Below are positions 7,341 through 14,918 of a DNA stretch of 51,288 nt, one piece after another. Position 1 is the first letter of the stretch, and each line of letters starts with the position of its first letter. The position numbers and the translations under genes are program-made. The notes below the pieces were generated by a model. The model worked only from the letters and a program-made list of their open reading frames with translations. It was not told the origin of the DNA and searched no databases. The stretch comes from Streptomyces sp. H27-H1 (lineage in GTDB: Bacteria > Actinomycetota > Actinomycetes > Streptomycetales > Streptomycetaceae), in the NCBI RefSeq assembly GCF_026627445.1, contig NZ_JAPNLJ010000046.1, positions 1 through 51,288 on the forward strand, read 5' to 3'.

Positions 7341-9044
7341 TCAGGCGGACCGGCGACGGCCCTGGCCGGCGCCACCCACCCGGCTGCGCGCCGAGGCGGC
7401 GGCCGCACCACCGGAGGCGGCGCCCCCGGTACGACGGCTGCGCTCGCCGGAACCGCCCGCGGAGCCGCCCTGTCCACCCTGGCCGCCCTGGCCACGGCGG
7501 GCCTGACCGGACCCGGAGGCCGGAGCCTGCCCGCCGCCGGCGCCACCGCCGCTGCGACGGCCGCGGCCGCCACCGGCGGCCGGAGCCGCGCCCGTGCCGG
7601 AGCCGGTACGCGGTGCGCCCGAGCGACGGCGTGCGCCGGAGCCCGAGCCGCCGCCGGCCTGGCCGGTGGGACGCTGGCGCGGCGGGGTCGCCTGCGGCAC
7701 ATCCAGCACGACCGGGATGCCCGAGGGCTCCTTGGCGCCGGTGAGGCGTGCGAGCTCCGCGTCGGAGGACTTGATCTGCGCGGTGCGCGGGGAGATCCCG
7801 GCGTCCGACATCAGGCGGGTCATGTCGCGCTTCTGGTCCGGCAGGACCAGGGTGACGACGCTGCCGGACTCACCGGCGCGGGCGGTACGGCCGCCGCGGT
7901 GCAGGTAGTCCTTGTGGTCGACCGGCGGGTCCACGTTCACGACGAGGTCGAGGTCGTCGATGTGGATGCCGCGCGCGGCCACGTTGGTGGCGACCAGCGC
8001 GGTGACCTCGCCCGTCTTGAACCAGTCGAGGGTCCGGTTGCGCTGCGGCTGCGAGCGGCCGCCGTGCAGGCCGGAAGCACGGACGCCGTCGGCGAGGAGC
8101 TTCTTGACCATGCGGTCGACCCCGCGCTTGGTGTCGACGAACATGATCACCCGACCGTCACGAGCAGCTATACGCGTGGCCACGGCCTTCTTGTCGGTCT
8201 CGTCCATGACGTACAGGACGTGGTGCTCCATCGTGCTGACCGCACCGGCGGACGGGTCGACGGAGAAGGCGACCGGGTCGTGCAGGAACATCTTGACGAG
8301 CTTGTCGATGTTCTTGTCGAGGGTCGCCGAGAACAGCATGGTCTGGCCCTCGGGCTCGACCTGCTTGAGCAGGGCGGTGACCTGCGGCATGAAGCCCATG
8401 TCGGTCATCTGGTCGGCCTCGTCGAGGACCGTGATGGAGACCTGCGAGAGGTCGGCGTCACCGCGGTCGATGAGGTCCTTCAGACGGCCGGGGGTGGCGA
8501 CGAGCACCTCGCAGCCGCGACGCAGGAGGCCGACCTGCCGGTTGATCGACATGCCGCCGACGACGGTCGCGATGCGCAGGTTGACGGCCGTGGCGTACGG
8601 GGCCAGGGCGTCGGTGACCTGCTGCGCGAGCTCACGGGTCGGTACGAGGACCAGCGCGAGCGGCTGCTTCGGCTGCGCGCGGCGGCCGGCGGTACGGGCG
8701 AGCATCGCCAGGCCGAAGGCCAGCGTCTTGCCGGAGCCGGTGCGGCCGCGGCCGAGCAGGTCACGGCCGACGAGGCTGTTCGGGATGGTCGCGGACTGGA
8801 TCGGGAACGGCGAGGTGACGCCCTGGGCGGCGAGGGTCTTCAGCAGCGCCTCGGGCATGTCCATGTCCTCGAACGCGTCCACCGGCGGCAGGGCCGGGGT
8901 CAGCGGGTCGGGCATGGTGAATTCTTGGGGCCTGGCTACGGGGGCGAACTTCTGCCGTCCCGCGCCAGCCTTCGGACGTCCCTGGGCCGCACCTCGACCC
9001 CGGGTGGGGCGGCGGCTGGGTCGTGCGGAGCTGGAGCTGGTCAT
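7341..9044 (-). CDS. DEAD-box ATP-dependent RNA helicase
   Basis: 567 residues. Motifs in order: Q motif around PFPIQ at 79-83, Walker A GRTGSGKT at 100-107, PTRELA at 135-140, TPGRL at 184-188, DEAD at 208-211, SAT at 239-241, and HRGGRTARAG for motif VI. It unwinds short RNA duplexes; the class is tied to ribosome assembly and cold adaptation. The C-terminal ~130 residues are an Arg/Gly/Ser-rich low-complexity tail (GGQGGQGGQGG) likely to bind RNA. It starts at 9044 with AGGAGGG upstream. A cold-shock protein gene lies immediately upstream on the same strand, which fits a shared cold-response role, although the hairpin at 9115-9147 separates them. Confidence 0.93.
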   Translation of the reverse strand: MTSSSSARPSRRPTRGRGAAQGRPKAGAGRQKFAPVARPQEFTMPDPLTPALPPVDAFEDMDMPEALLKTLAAQGVTSPFPIQSATIPNSLVGRDLLGRGRTGSGKTLAFGLAMLARTAGRRAQPKQPLALVLVPTRELAQQVTDALAPYATAVNLRIATVVGGMSINRQVGLLRRGCEVLVATPGRLKDLIDRGDADLSQVSITVLDEADQMTDMGFMPQVTALLKQVEPEGQTMLFSATLDKNIDKLVKMFLHDPVAFSVDPSAGAVSTMEHHVLYVMDETDKKAVATRIAARDGRVIMFVDTKRGVDRMVKKLLADGVRASGLHGGRSQPQRNRTLDWFKTGEVTALVATNVAARGIHIDDLDLVVNVDPPVDHKDYLHRGGRTARAGESGSVVTLVLPDQKRDMTRLMSDAGISPRTAQIKSSDAELARLTGAKEPSGIPVVLDVPQATPPRQRPTGQAGGGSGSGARRRSGAPRTGSGTGAAPAAGGGRGRRSGGGAGGGQAPASGSGQARRGQGGQGGQGGSAGGSGERSRRTGGAASGGAAAASARSRVGGAGQGRRRSA

Positions 9045-9114
9045 GCGAGAAAGCCCTCCTGAAACCGGCAGGTACTACTGAGAAATCTACAAACGGGTCG
9101 AAACAGCAGACAAG

Positions 9115-9147
9115 CCGGGGCCCGCACCGACTCGGTGCGGACCCCGG
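9115..9147 (-). terminator. Hairpin downstream of cold-shock gene
   Basis: Inner stem CCGCACCG (9122-9129) with CGGTGCGG (9133-9140), extended by an outer CCGGGG/CCCCGG pair (9115-9120 and 9142-9147) around one mismatch. It starts 14 nt past the stop codon. No U-tract is visible. Confidence 0.65.
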
Positions 9148-9160
9148 CGTGCTGACTGCC

Positions 9161-9364
9161 TTAGGCGGGGAGGATGTTCTCCGCCTGGGGGCCCTTCTGG
9201 CCCTGGGTGACGTCGAAGGACACGCGCTGGCCCTCGTTGAGCTCACGGAAGCCCTGGGTGGCGATGTTCGAGTAGTGGGCGAAGACGTCCGGGCCGCCAC
9301 CGTCCTGCTCGATGAAGCCGAAGCCCTTTTCCGAGTTGAACCACTTCACGGTGCCAAGTGCCAT
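9161..9364 (-). CDS. CspA-family cold-shock protein
   Basis: 67 residues, single cold-shock domain that binds single-stranded nucleic acid and melts RNA structure. RNP1 KGFGFIEQ is at 14-21 and RNP2-like VFAHYSNI at 28-35; the start MALGTVKWFNSEKGFGFI is canonical. The ATG at 9364 is preceded by CAGGAG. The 5' leader (9365-9491) carries a hairpin with U-tract (see 9427-9455) and a CCGG-aatct-CCGG element, so expression may depend on leader RNA structure. Family identity is essentially certain; whether it is cold-induced is not shown. Confidence 0.96.
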   Translation of the reverse strand: MALGTVKWFNSEKGFGFIEQDGGGPDVFAHYSNIATQGFRELNEGQRVSFDVTQGQKGPQAENILPA

Positions 9365-9426
9365 TTTTGAATCTCCTGAATAGGCGGCAAAGGGCCCCAT
9401 CCGGAGATTCCGGCAAAACAATAAAA

Positions 9427-9455
9427 GCGCCTGTCGGAGCATTCCCGTCAGGCGC
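9427..9455 (-). terminator. Intrinsic terminator or attenuator in the cspA leader
   Basis: On the minus strand GCGCCTG pairs with CAGGCGC and an inner CGG with CCG across one mismatch, followed directly by TTTTATTGTTTT. This is the clearest rho-independent terminator in the window. It is 37 nt past the sensor-kinase stop and 63 nt before the cspA start, so it either ends the kinase mRNA or attenuates read-through into cspA. Confidence 0.8.
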
Positions 9456-9491
9456 ACATAAAGTTCATGGGTACCACAACTGCAACGAGCT

Positions 9492-10697
9492 CTAAGCTAG
9501 CACACGTCGGTCGGGGAGTGTCGCGGAGAGCATGTGACCTCCGTCCCGCACGCTCCCGGCGCGGAGATTCCCGCCCACCTCGGCGAGGGCCCGGCGGAGC
9601 CCCGGGATGCCCATCCCGCCCGAGTCGAGGACGATCCTCTCCTCCTGCGGGGCGGTGTTGAGCACGTCGAGGCGGACCGCCCCGTCCTCGGTGTACAGAT
9701 CCATCCGGACCGCGGAGCCGGGGGCGTACTTGGCGGCGTTGGTGAGCCCTTCGCGGGCGATCCTCAGCAGCAGCCGACCGTCGGCCGCCGGGAAGGAGCC
9801 CAGGCCCGGCTGGGTGTGATGGGTGATCTCCATACCGGTGGCCCGCATGTTCCTGGCCAGGGAGCCGAGGAAGCGGCCCACGTCCACGGGGGAGGTGTAC
9901 GCACGGCTGCCGGCGGGGTCGGTCAGCATGTCCAGACCCTCCCTGACCTCGGCCATCGCGGCCCGGGCCGATTCCTCCACGGCGCCGGCGGCCTCCTGGA
10001 CGCGGGGGTCCGCCCCGGCGTCCAGGCGCAGCGCGGCGGCCTGCAGCGTGAGGGCGGTGAGGCGGTGGCCCAGGCCGTCGTGGGTGCGCTGGGCCAAACG
10101 GGTGCGCTCCTGGACCACGGCCAGGTCCGCCGCCTGGTCCACGGCGGCGTGGGCCTGGCGGGCCCGCTCCCGCAGCGCGGCCATGACGTGCCGGTTGCGG
10201 CGCACGGTCTCCCCGTACAGCGCGGGCACGAGGACGGAGCCGAGCACGAAGGAGGCGGGATCGCGCCCCGCGTACCCCGCCGGCAGGAAGAGGTCGCGGG
10301 TGGCCACGTAGAAGACGGCCATCAGCAGGACCCCGCCCCAGCGGTGGGCCCGGCCGTACGCGGCCAGGGCGTAGGCGGCGAAGACGAGGGGGCCCCGGTC
10401 GTCGGAGACCACGGTCGCGGCGGTGGCCACGAGGGCGGGGATCCAGGGGTGGGACCGGCGCCAGAGCAGGGCGGCCGCCGCGGCCCAGCCGGCGGCGAGG
10501 CTGGTGGGGTAATCGGAGGAGAGGCCGAAGCGGTGGACGTCGTGGAGGTTGAGGGAGGTGAGCAGTCCGCAGGCGAGGGCGAGCCCGATGTCGGTGCGGC
10601 GGGCACGCACCGGGTCGGGCTCCCCGCCCCTCTCCCCGGTCAGGGTGCGCAGGCCCCGTTCCAGTAGCTGTCCGACGCGACCGGGCACGGCCTGCAT
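9492..10697 (-). CDS. NarL-partner type sensor histidine kinase
   Basis: 401 residues from the ATG at 10697; an in-frame ATG at 10739 with GAGGGGA upstream would add 14 residues and cannot be excluded. The N-terminal half has about five to six hydrophobic segments between residues 36 and 165 (membrane sensor). It is followed by a HisKA_3 dimerisation motif with phospho-acceptor His206 in RTHDGLGHRL, where most relatives have ELHD. The HATPase part shows REGLTNAAKYAPG (N box) and GGMGIPGLRRAL (G box). The cognate regulator is probably the LuxR-type gene at 12196, on the other side of the M23 peptidase gene and on the other strand. The signal sensed is unknown. Confidence 0.88.
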   Translation of the reverse strand: MQAVPGRVGQLLERGLRTLTGERGGEPDPVRARRTDIGLALACGLLTSLNLHDVHRFGLSSDYPTSLAAGWAAAAALLWRRSHPWIPALVATAATVVSDDRGPLVFAAYALAAYGRAHRWGGVLLMAVFYVATRDLFLPAGYAGRDPASFVLGSVLVPALYGETVRRNRHVMAALRERARQAHAAVDQAADLAVVQERTRLAQRTHDGLGHRLTALTLQAAALRLDAGADPRVQEAAGAVEESARAAMAEVREGLDMLTDPAGSRAYTSPVDVGRFLGSLARNMRATGMEITHHTQPGLGSFPAADGRLLLRIAREGLTNAAKYAPGSAVRMDLYTEDGAVRLDVLNTAPQEERIVLDSGGMGIPGLRRALAEVGGNLRAGSVRDGGHMLSATLPDRRVLA

Positions 10698-10819
10698 GAC
10701 TCCACCACCCCCGTCGGCGCACATAAGTGCGCAGAACATGCCAAAACGTCCCCTCAGGTTGCCCTCCTTCCGCCGAAGGGGCATCCCGGGGGGACGCGTT
10801 GCTCGCGCCGGCTCTCCGT

Positions 10820-11926
10820 TTACAGGGAGACGCCGCGGCCGTTCAGCCAGGTGACCGGGTTGATGTCGGCGCCGTAGCTGTTGCTGGAGCGGACCTCGAA
10901 GTGCAGGTGCGGTCCGGTGGAGTTGCCGGTGTCGCCGGAGCGGCCGATCCGCTCGCCCGCCGAGACGCGCTCGCCTTCGGAGGCGGTCGCCGAGGAGAGG
11001 TGGGCGTAGAGGGTGTAGCGGCCGTCGCCGTGCTTGATGACCACGGCGTTGCCGTAGGCGCCCTGCCGGCCGGAGGAGACGACGGTGCCCGCGGCGGCGG
11101 CACGGACCTGGGTGCCGGTGGACACCGCGAAGTCGATACCGGTGTGGTAGCCCGCTGCCCAGCCGCCGGCCTGGTGGTAGCGCGCGGAGACGGCGCCGCC
11201 GGAGACGGGCAGGGCGCCGTCGGCGTTGCCGCTGGAGCTGCTGGAGCTGCTCTTCGAAGAACTGGAGGAGCTTGAGGAGCTGGACGACTTCGGCGCGGCC
11301 GGGGAGCTGTCGGCGGAGCCGCCGGAGCCGGAGCCGTACGCGAGGCGCCGGCCCGGGAGGATCATGTTCGGGTCGGACCCGATGACCGAGCGGTTGTCGG
11401 AGTAGAGGGTCTGCCAGCTGACGCCGAGTTCGGAACCGATGGTGCCGAGGGTGTCGCCGCTGACGACCGTGTAGCCGTTCGCGCCCTTGGCCTTCTTCGG
11501 GGCGGCCGGGGCCCCGGCGCTCTTCGCCGCGGCGGAGGTGCCGGCGCCCTTGGCGGGGGCCTCGGGGGCCGGACCGCCGCGCTGCAGGCCGGCGAGCTTT
11601 CCACAGGAGGGCCAGGCGCCGGGGCCCTGGGTCGCCAGGACCTTCTCGGCGATGGCGATCTGCTGCGCCTTGGTGGCCCGGTTGGCCTGGGGGGCGTACT
11701 GCCGGCCGCCGAACTCCGCCCACGTGCCGGAGGAGAACTGGAGGCCGCCGTAGTAGCCGTTGCCGGTGTCGATGCTCCAGTCGTCGGTCGACTCGCACCG
11801 GGCGACCTTGTCCCACGTGCCGACCGACGCGGCGGACGCGGGCTGTGCCACCAGACCCACGGCGGCGGGTGCGGCGATACCGGCGACAACGAGACCGGCG
11901 AGGCTACGGGCAGACGGGAAAGACAT
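10820..11926 (-). CDS. Secreted Rpf-like transglycosylase / LysM / M23 endopeptidase
   Basis: 368 residues, exported by a signal peptide ending near ASA at 32. Domains: Rpf/transglycosylase-like (about 34-110, catalytic Glu45 in ARCESTDDW), LysM (about 151-197, YTVVSGDTLGTIGSELGVSW), a Ser/Lys linker (213-232, nearly all serine), then an M23 metalloendopeptidase with zinc ligands in HTGIDF (His261, Asp265) and HLHFE (His340, His342). It should cleave both glycan and peptide bonds of peptidoglycan, as resuscitation-type enzymes do. The ATG at 11926 has AGGAA upstream. It sits between a histidine kinase and its likely regulator, which suggests it is the target of that system. Confidence 0.92.
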   Translation of the reverse strand: MSFPSARSLAGLVVAGIAAPAAVGLVAQPASAASVGTWDKVARCESTDDWSIDTGNGYYGGLQFSSGTWAEFGGRQYAPQANRATKAQQIAIAEKVLATQGPGAWPSCGKLAGLQRGGPAPEAPAKGAGTSAAAKSAGAPAAPKKAKGANGYTVVSGDTLGTIGSELGVSWQTLYSDNRSVIGSDPNMILPGRRLAYGSGSGGSADSSPAAPKSSSSSSSSSSSKSSSSSSSGNADGALPVSGGAVSARYHQAGGWAAGYHTGIDFAVSTGTQVRAAAAGTVVSSGRQGAYGNAVVIKHGDGRYTLYAHLSSATASEGERVSAGERIGRSGDTGNSTGPHLHFEVRSSNSYGADINPVTWLNGRGVSL

Positions 11927-11974
11927 GCGGAGTTCCTGACTTCGGGGACATTGCCAAGGCCGTGCGGTGCGGCG

Positions 11975-12019
11975 GATAAAGCGGGTGAAGCGAATGAAGT
12001 GAATGAAGCGGGTGAAACG
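11975..12019. repeat. Five 9-bp tandem repeats in the M23/regulator intergenic region
   Basis: Units GATAAAGCG, GGTGAAGCG, AATGAAGTG, AATGAAGCG and GGTGAAACG, in register. They lie in the presumed 5' leader of the M23 gene. No ribosome binding site supports a coding reading. Confidence 0.8.
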
Positions 12020-12130
12020 AACGCGGCGTTCGGCCTCGGTAACCACCGTCCGGGAAGACAGGGGTTCTCCGAAGTCCCCGAAAGAGGACAAGCGGGAGAG
12101 CAAAAGGGGACTGCGGAGGGAGGGTTACCA

Positions 12131-12142
12131 GGACTTAAGTCC
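12131..12142. promoter_or_regulatory. Perfect 12-bp palindrome upstream of the response regulator
   Basis: GGACTTAAGTCC, with outer TTACC (12126-12130) and GGTAA (12151-12155) arms at unequal spacing. It lies 53 nt before the regulator start, in the divergent region shared with the M23 gene. Candidate binding site for the regulator; not matched to a known motif. Confidence 0.45.
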
Positions 12143-12195
12143 ATCTATGCCGGTAATGTCCGCAATAAGACGGGGATTCAGGGGAGGTGGGTCAC

Positions 12196-12849
12196 ATGAC
12201 GATCCGCGTGATGGTGGTCGACGACCAGAGCCTCATACGGTCGGGACTGGTGACCCTGCTCGCGAGCGCGCCCGACATCGAGGTGGTCGCGGAAGCAGCC
12301 GACGGGGCCGAGGCCGTGCCGCTGGCCCGCACGTACCGGCCGGACGTGGTGCTGATGGACCTGGTCATGCCGAAGGTCGACGGCACGGATGCCACCTTGC
12401 GGTTGCTGCGGCTCCCGGAGCCGCCCCGCGTGCTCGTCCTCACCGGCTACACGGCGGACGACCTGGTCCTGGACGCGCTGCGGGCCGGAGCGGCCGGGTT
12501 CCTGCTGAAGGACCTGCGCCCCGAGGAGCTCTTCGCCGGCATCCGCACGGTCGCGGCGGGCGGCAGCGCGCTGGCTCCCGGGGTGATGCGGGTCCTGCTG
12601 GAACGGGCGGACTCCCGCACGCGGGCCCCCGACCACACGGAGCAGCTCTCCACCCTGTCCCCCGGCGAGCGGGACGTCCTCGCGCTGGTCGGCGAGGGCC
12701 GGACGAACCTGCAGATAGCGCAGGCGCTGCACCTGTCACCGGCGAGCGTGAAGACGTACGTCTCGCGGATCCTGACGCGGCTGGACCTCTCGAACCGGAC
12801 CCAGGCCGCGATCCTCGCCTACGAAGCGGGGCTGGTCCGGGCCGCCTGA
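12196..12849 (+). CDS. NarL/FixJ-family response regulator
   Basis: 217 residues. Receiver domain with acidic pocket DD at 9-10, phospho-acceptor Asp55 (LMDLVMP) and Lys107 region (FLLKDLRP); LuxR-type helix-turn-helix at about 150-200 (LSPGERDVLALVGEG, TNLQIAQALHLSPASVKTYV). The ATG at 12196 follows GGGGAGG. Divergent from the M23 peptidase gene across a 269-bp region that carries a palindrome and 9-bp repeats. The nearest kinase is at 9492-10697, so the two-component pair is split by the peptidase gene. Confidence 0.93.
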   Translation: MTIRVMVVDDQSLIRSGLVTLLASAPDIEVVAEAADGAEAVPLARTYRPDVVLMDLVMPKVDGTDATLRLLRLPEPPRVLVLTGYTADDLVLDALRAGAAGFLLKDLRPEELFAGIRTVAAGGSALAPGVMRVLLERADSRTRAPDHTEQLSTLSPGERDVLALVGEGRTNLQIAQALHLSPASVKTYVSRILTRLDLSNRTQAAILAYEAGLVRAA

Positions 12850-12923
12850 CCGCCTGCCAGGGGCAGGGGCTCGCCCTGCGGCAGGGGCTGGCCCGGACGC
12901 GTGGAAGCGAAAACAATGACGTC

Positions 12924-13518
12924 ATGACGACGACTCCCCGCTCCCGGGCCCGGTCCTTCGACGGCGCCGCCGCGCTCTACGGGCAGCACCGGCCCGGCTA
13001 TCCCGAAGCGCTGTACGACACCGTCGAGGAGCTGGCCGGGCGCCGGTTCGCGGGGGCCCGGTGGCCGACGTGGGCGCGGGGACCGGGATCGGGACGGCGC
13101 CGATGCGCGCCCGCGGAGCCCGAGTGGTGGCCGTGGAGCCCGGGGACGGAGTTCCGGCGGACCCGGCTGGGTCGCGGAGCAGGGCGAGCGGATCCGTGCC
13201 TTCTTCGAGGCCGACGGCCCGGGCGGCAGGGTCGCCGGCGGCGCCGGTGCGGTCGGCGGGACCGCCGCGGCCCTGGGCTTCCGTACCCTCCCGCAGGACC
13301 TCGACTCCGGATTCGCCACCGGCCGCGTCCCCTGGTCCCGGCGGATCCCGCTGGCGGCGCACCTGGCGAACCTCGCCAGTCACTCCGCCTTCCTGCTGCT
13401 GGGCGAGGCCGGAACAGGTGAGTTCCTCGACGCCGAGCGGGAGCGGCTGAAGCCTGTCTTTCCGGACGGAGTGGTGGAAGAGCCCTACGTGGTGAGCGTC
13501 AGCGTGGCCACGATGTGA
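12924..13518 (+). pseudogene. Class I SAM-dependent methyltransferase, frameshifted and internally deleted
   Basis: The start (ATG 12924) reads RSFDGAAALYGQHRPGYPEA, a typical methyltransferase N-terminus. Near 13060 one base is missing: the SAM-binding motif VADVGAGTGIGT appears only in another frame. That frame gives ARGARVVAVEPGDGVPAD and is lost again near 13165. The third part, GERIRAFFEADGPGGR through to FPDGVVEEPYVVSVSVATM, is the family C-terminus in yet another frame, ending at the stop 13516-13518. The region between motif I and the C-terminal part is far shorter than in intact relatives, so most of the Rossmann core is deleted. Non-functional. Confidence 0.85.
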
Positions 13519-13572
13519 GACGGCGCGGTGTGGAGTGGCTGCGTCCGCCCCGGTCGCGTGAGGCTGCCGGGC

Positions 13573-13953
13573 ATGTCGTCTTCTCCGCTGTCTCCTGGCG
13601 CCCGCGCCTTCTTCCTGGTCAACGAGGGCATCGCGTTCCTCGTGGAGCTCCTGGTCCTGGTCCTGCTGGCCTGGTGGGGTTTCACCCGTGACATCGGATG
13701 GGTGGGGTCCATTGCCCTGGCGGTGGCCGCGCCGGCCGCCGCCGCCGTGCTCTGGGGGTTCTTCGCGGCGCCCAAGGCCCGCTTCGCGGTCCCGTACGCC
13801 GCCCAGATCGGAGTGAAGGCCGTGGTGTTCGGCGCCGCCGCCCTCGCGCTGTTCGCGCTCGGGCACCGGGTGCCGTCCCTGTGGTTCACGGGGGTCGTCG
13901 TCGTGAACACCGCCCTGGCCTCCTACTACCGCCACTACCGCACCCGCCCCTGA
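13573..13953 (+). CDS. YrdB-family (DUF2568) small membrane protein
   Basis: 126 residues with four predicted transmembrane helices (about 14-33, 42-62, 73-92 and 97-115) and a basic C-terminus (YYRHYRTRP). The pattern FFLVNEGIAFLVELLVLVLL followed by AWWGF matches the YrdB/DUF2568 family, function unknown. The ATG at 13573 is preceded by GCCGGGC, a poor ribosome site. The 3' end overlaps the convergent acyl-CoA dehydrogenase gene by 19 bp. Confidence 0.8.
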   Translation: MSSSPLSPGARAFFLVNEGIAFLVELLVLVLLAWWGFTRDIGWVGSIALAVAAPAAAAVLWGFFAAPKARFAVPYAAQIGVKAVVFGAAALALFALGHRVPSLWFTGVVVVNTALASYYRHYRTRP

Positions 13954-14918
13954 AGCACCGCCGCCCGGCACTGTGCGGGGCTCCCCCAGGCGCCCCGCAG
14001 CGGGCGGGCCTTGCGCAGCCACAGGGAGAGGTCCAGCTCCTCGGTGTAGCCGACGGCCCCGTGCAGCTGGAGCGCGGTCATGGCGGCCGCGTACGCCGCT
14101 TCGCCTGCGGTCAGCTTCGCCGCCGCGATCTCCTCGGGGGCCAGGGAGAGCGCCGCCGCCCAGAGCAGCGGCCGGGCGAACTCCAGGCCCAGCAGGGTGT
14201 CGGCGAGCCGGTGCTTCACCGCCTGGAATCCGCCGATGGGGGCGCCGAACTGGGTGCGCTGCTTGGCGTACTCCACCGTGCGCGCGAGGAGGGCCTCTCC
14301 GACTCCGATGCACTGGGCGGCGGTCAGCAGCCGGGCCCAGTCGGCGGCGTCCCGGGCCGCCGCGGTGACCGCCGGGCCGGTGGAGAGGAGTTCGCCGCCG
14401 CCGTCCGGGAGGGCCAGGCGCCGGGCGGGGTCGGTGGAGGTGCGCAGGGCTCCGGCGCCGGCGGCCAGGCGGAGTTCCCCGGCCGGGGAGACCGTGAAGA
14501 GGTGGGTCGCCGCGTCCGCGTCCAGGGCGTACGGGCCCGCGCCGGGCAGGGTGAGGGTGGCCGAGGTCTCCCCCGCCACCAGCCCGGGGAGGAAGCGCTT
14601 GGCCAGTGCCTCGTCGCCGAGCCGCGTGAGGAGTACGGCGGCGGCGGCCGTCTCCACCACCGGGCCGGGGACTCCGGCGCGGCCCAGCTCCACGAAGCCG
14701 ACGGCCAGCTCCAGCGGCATGAGGCCCATGCCCTCGTGGGCCTCGTCGGCCGCGAGGGCGAACAGACCGGTCCCGGCGAGCCGCGCCCACAGGGCCCGGC
14801 CGGGCGTGTGGTCGCCCGCGCCCCAGGCCCGTACCGCCGCCGGGACGTCCGAGGCGGCGAGCAGGCCGTGCAGGGTGCGGGCGAAGTCCGACTGCTCTTC
14901 GGTCGGCAGGAAGCGCAT
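13935..14918 (-). CDS. Acyl-CoA dehydrogenase, short subunit (FadE32/FadE33-like)
   Basis: 327 residues, shorter than a standard dehydrogenase (about 380). The C-terminal half has AKQRTQFGAPIGGFQAVKHR and ALQLHGAVGYTEELDLSLWL. The N-terminal and middle domains are degenerate, as in the partner subunits of steroid heterotetrameric dehydrogenases. The start codon at 14918 overlaps by one base the stop of the full-length dehydrogenase upstream, indicating coupled translation. M. tuberculosis FadE31-FadE32 is a heteromeric dehydrogenase acting after ring C opening; lengths (about 377 and 319) match this pair. Confidence 0.8.
   Translation of the reverse strand: MRFLPTEEQSDFARTLHGLLAASDVPAAVRAWGAGDHTPGRALWARLAGTGLFALAADEAHEGMGLMPLELAVGFVELGRAGVPGPVVETAAAAVLLTRLGDEALAKRFLPGLVAGETSATLTLPGAGPYALDADAATHLFTVSPAGELRLAAGAGALRTSTDPARRLALPDGGGELLSTGPAVTAAARDAADWARLLTAAQCIGVGEALLARTVEYAKQRTQFGAPIGGFQAVKHRLADTLLGLEFARPLLWAAALSLAPEEIAAAKLTAGEAAYAAAMTALQLHGAVGYTEELDLSLWLRKARPLRGAWGSPAQCRAAVLQGRVR

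Noticed and set aside
11927..12195. c-di-AMP (ydaO-type) riboswitch before the M23 gene
   Set aside because: Such riboswitches precede cell-wall hydrolase genes in Streptomyces, but I could not find the conserved core segments in this leader.
12922..14790. Minus-strand open frame of 622 codons across the methyltransferase, YrdB and FadE region
   Set aside because: Crosses several real genes and reads as Arg/Gly/Ala low complexity.
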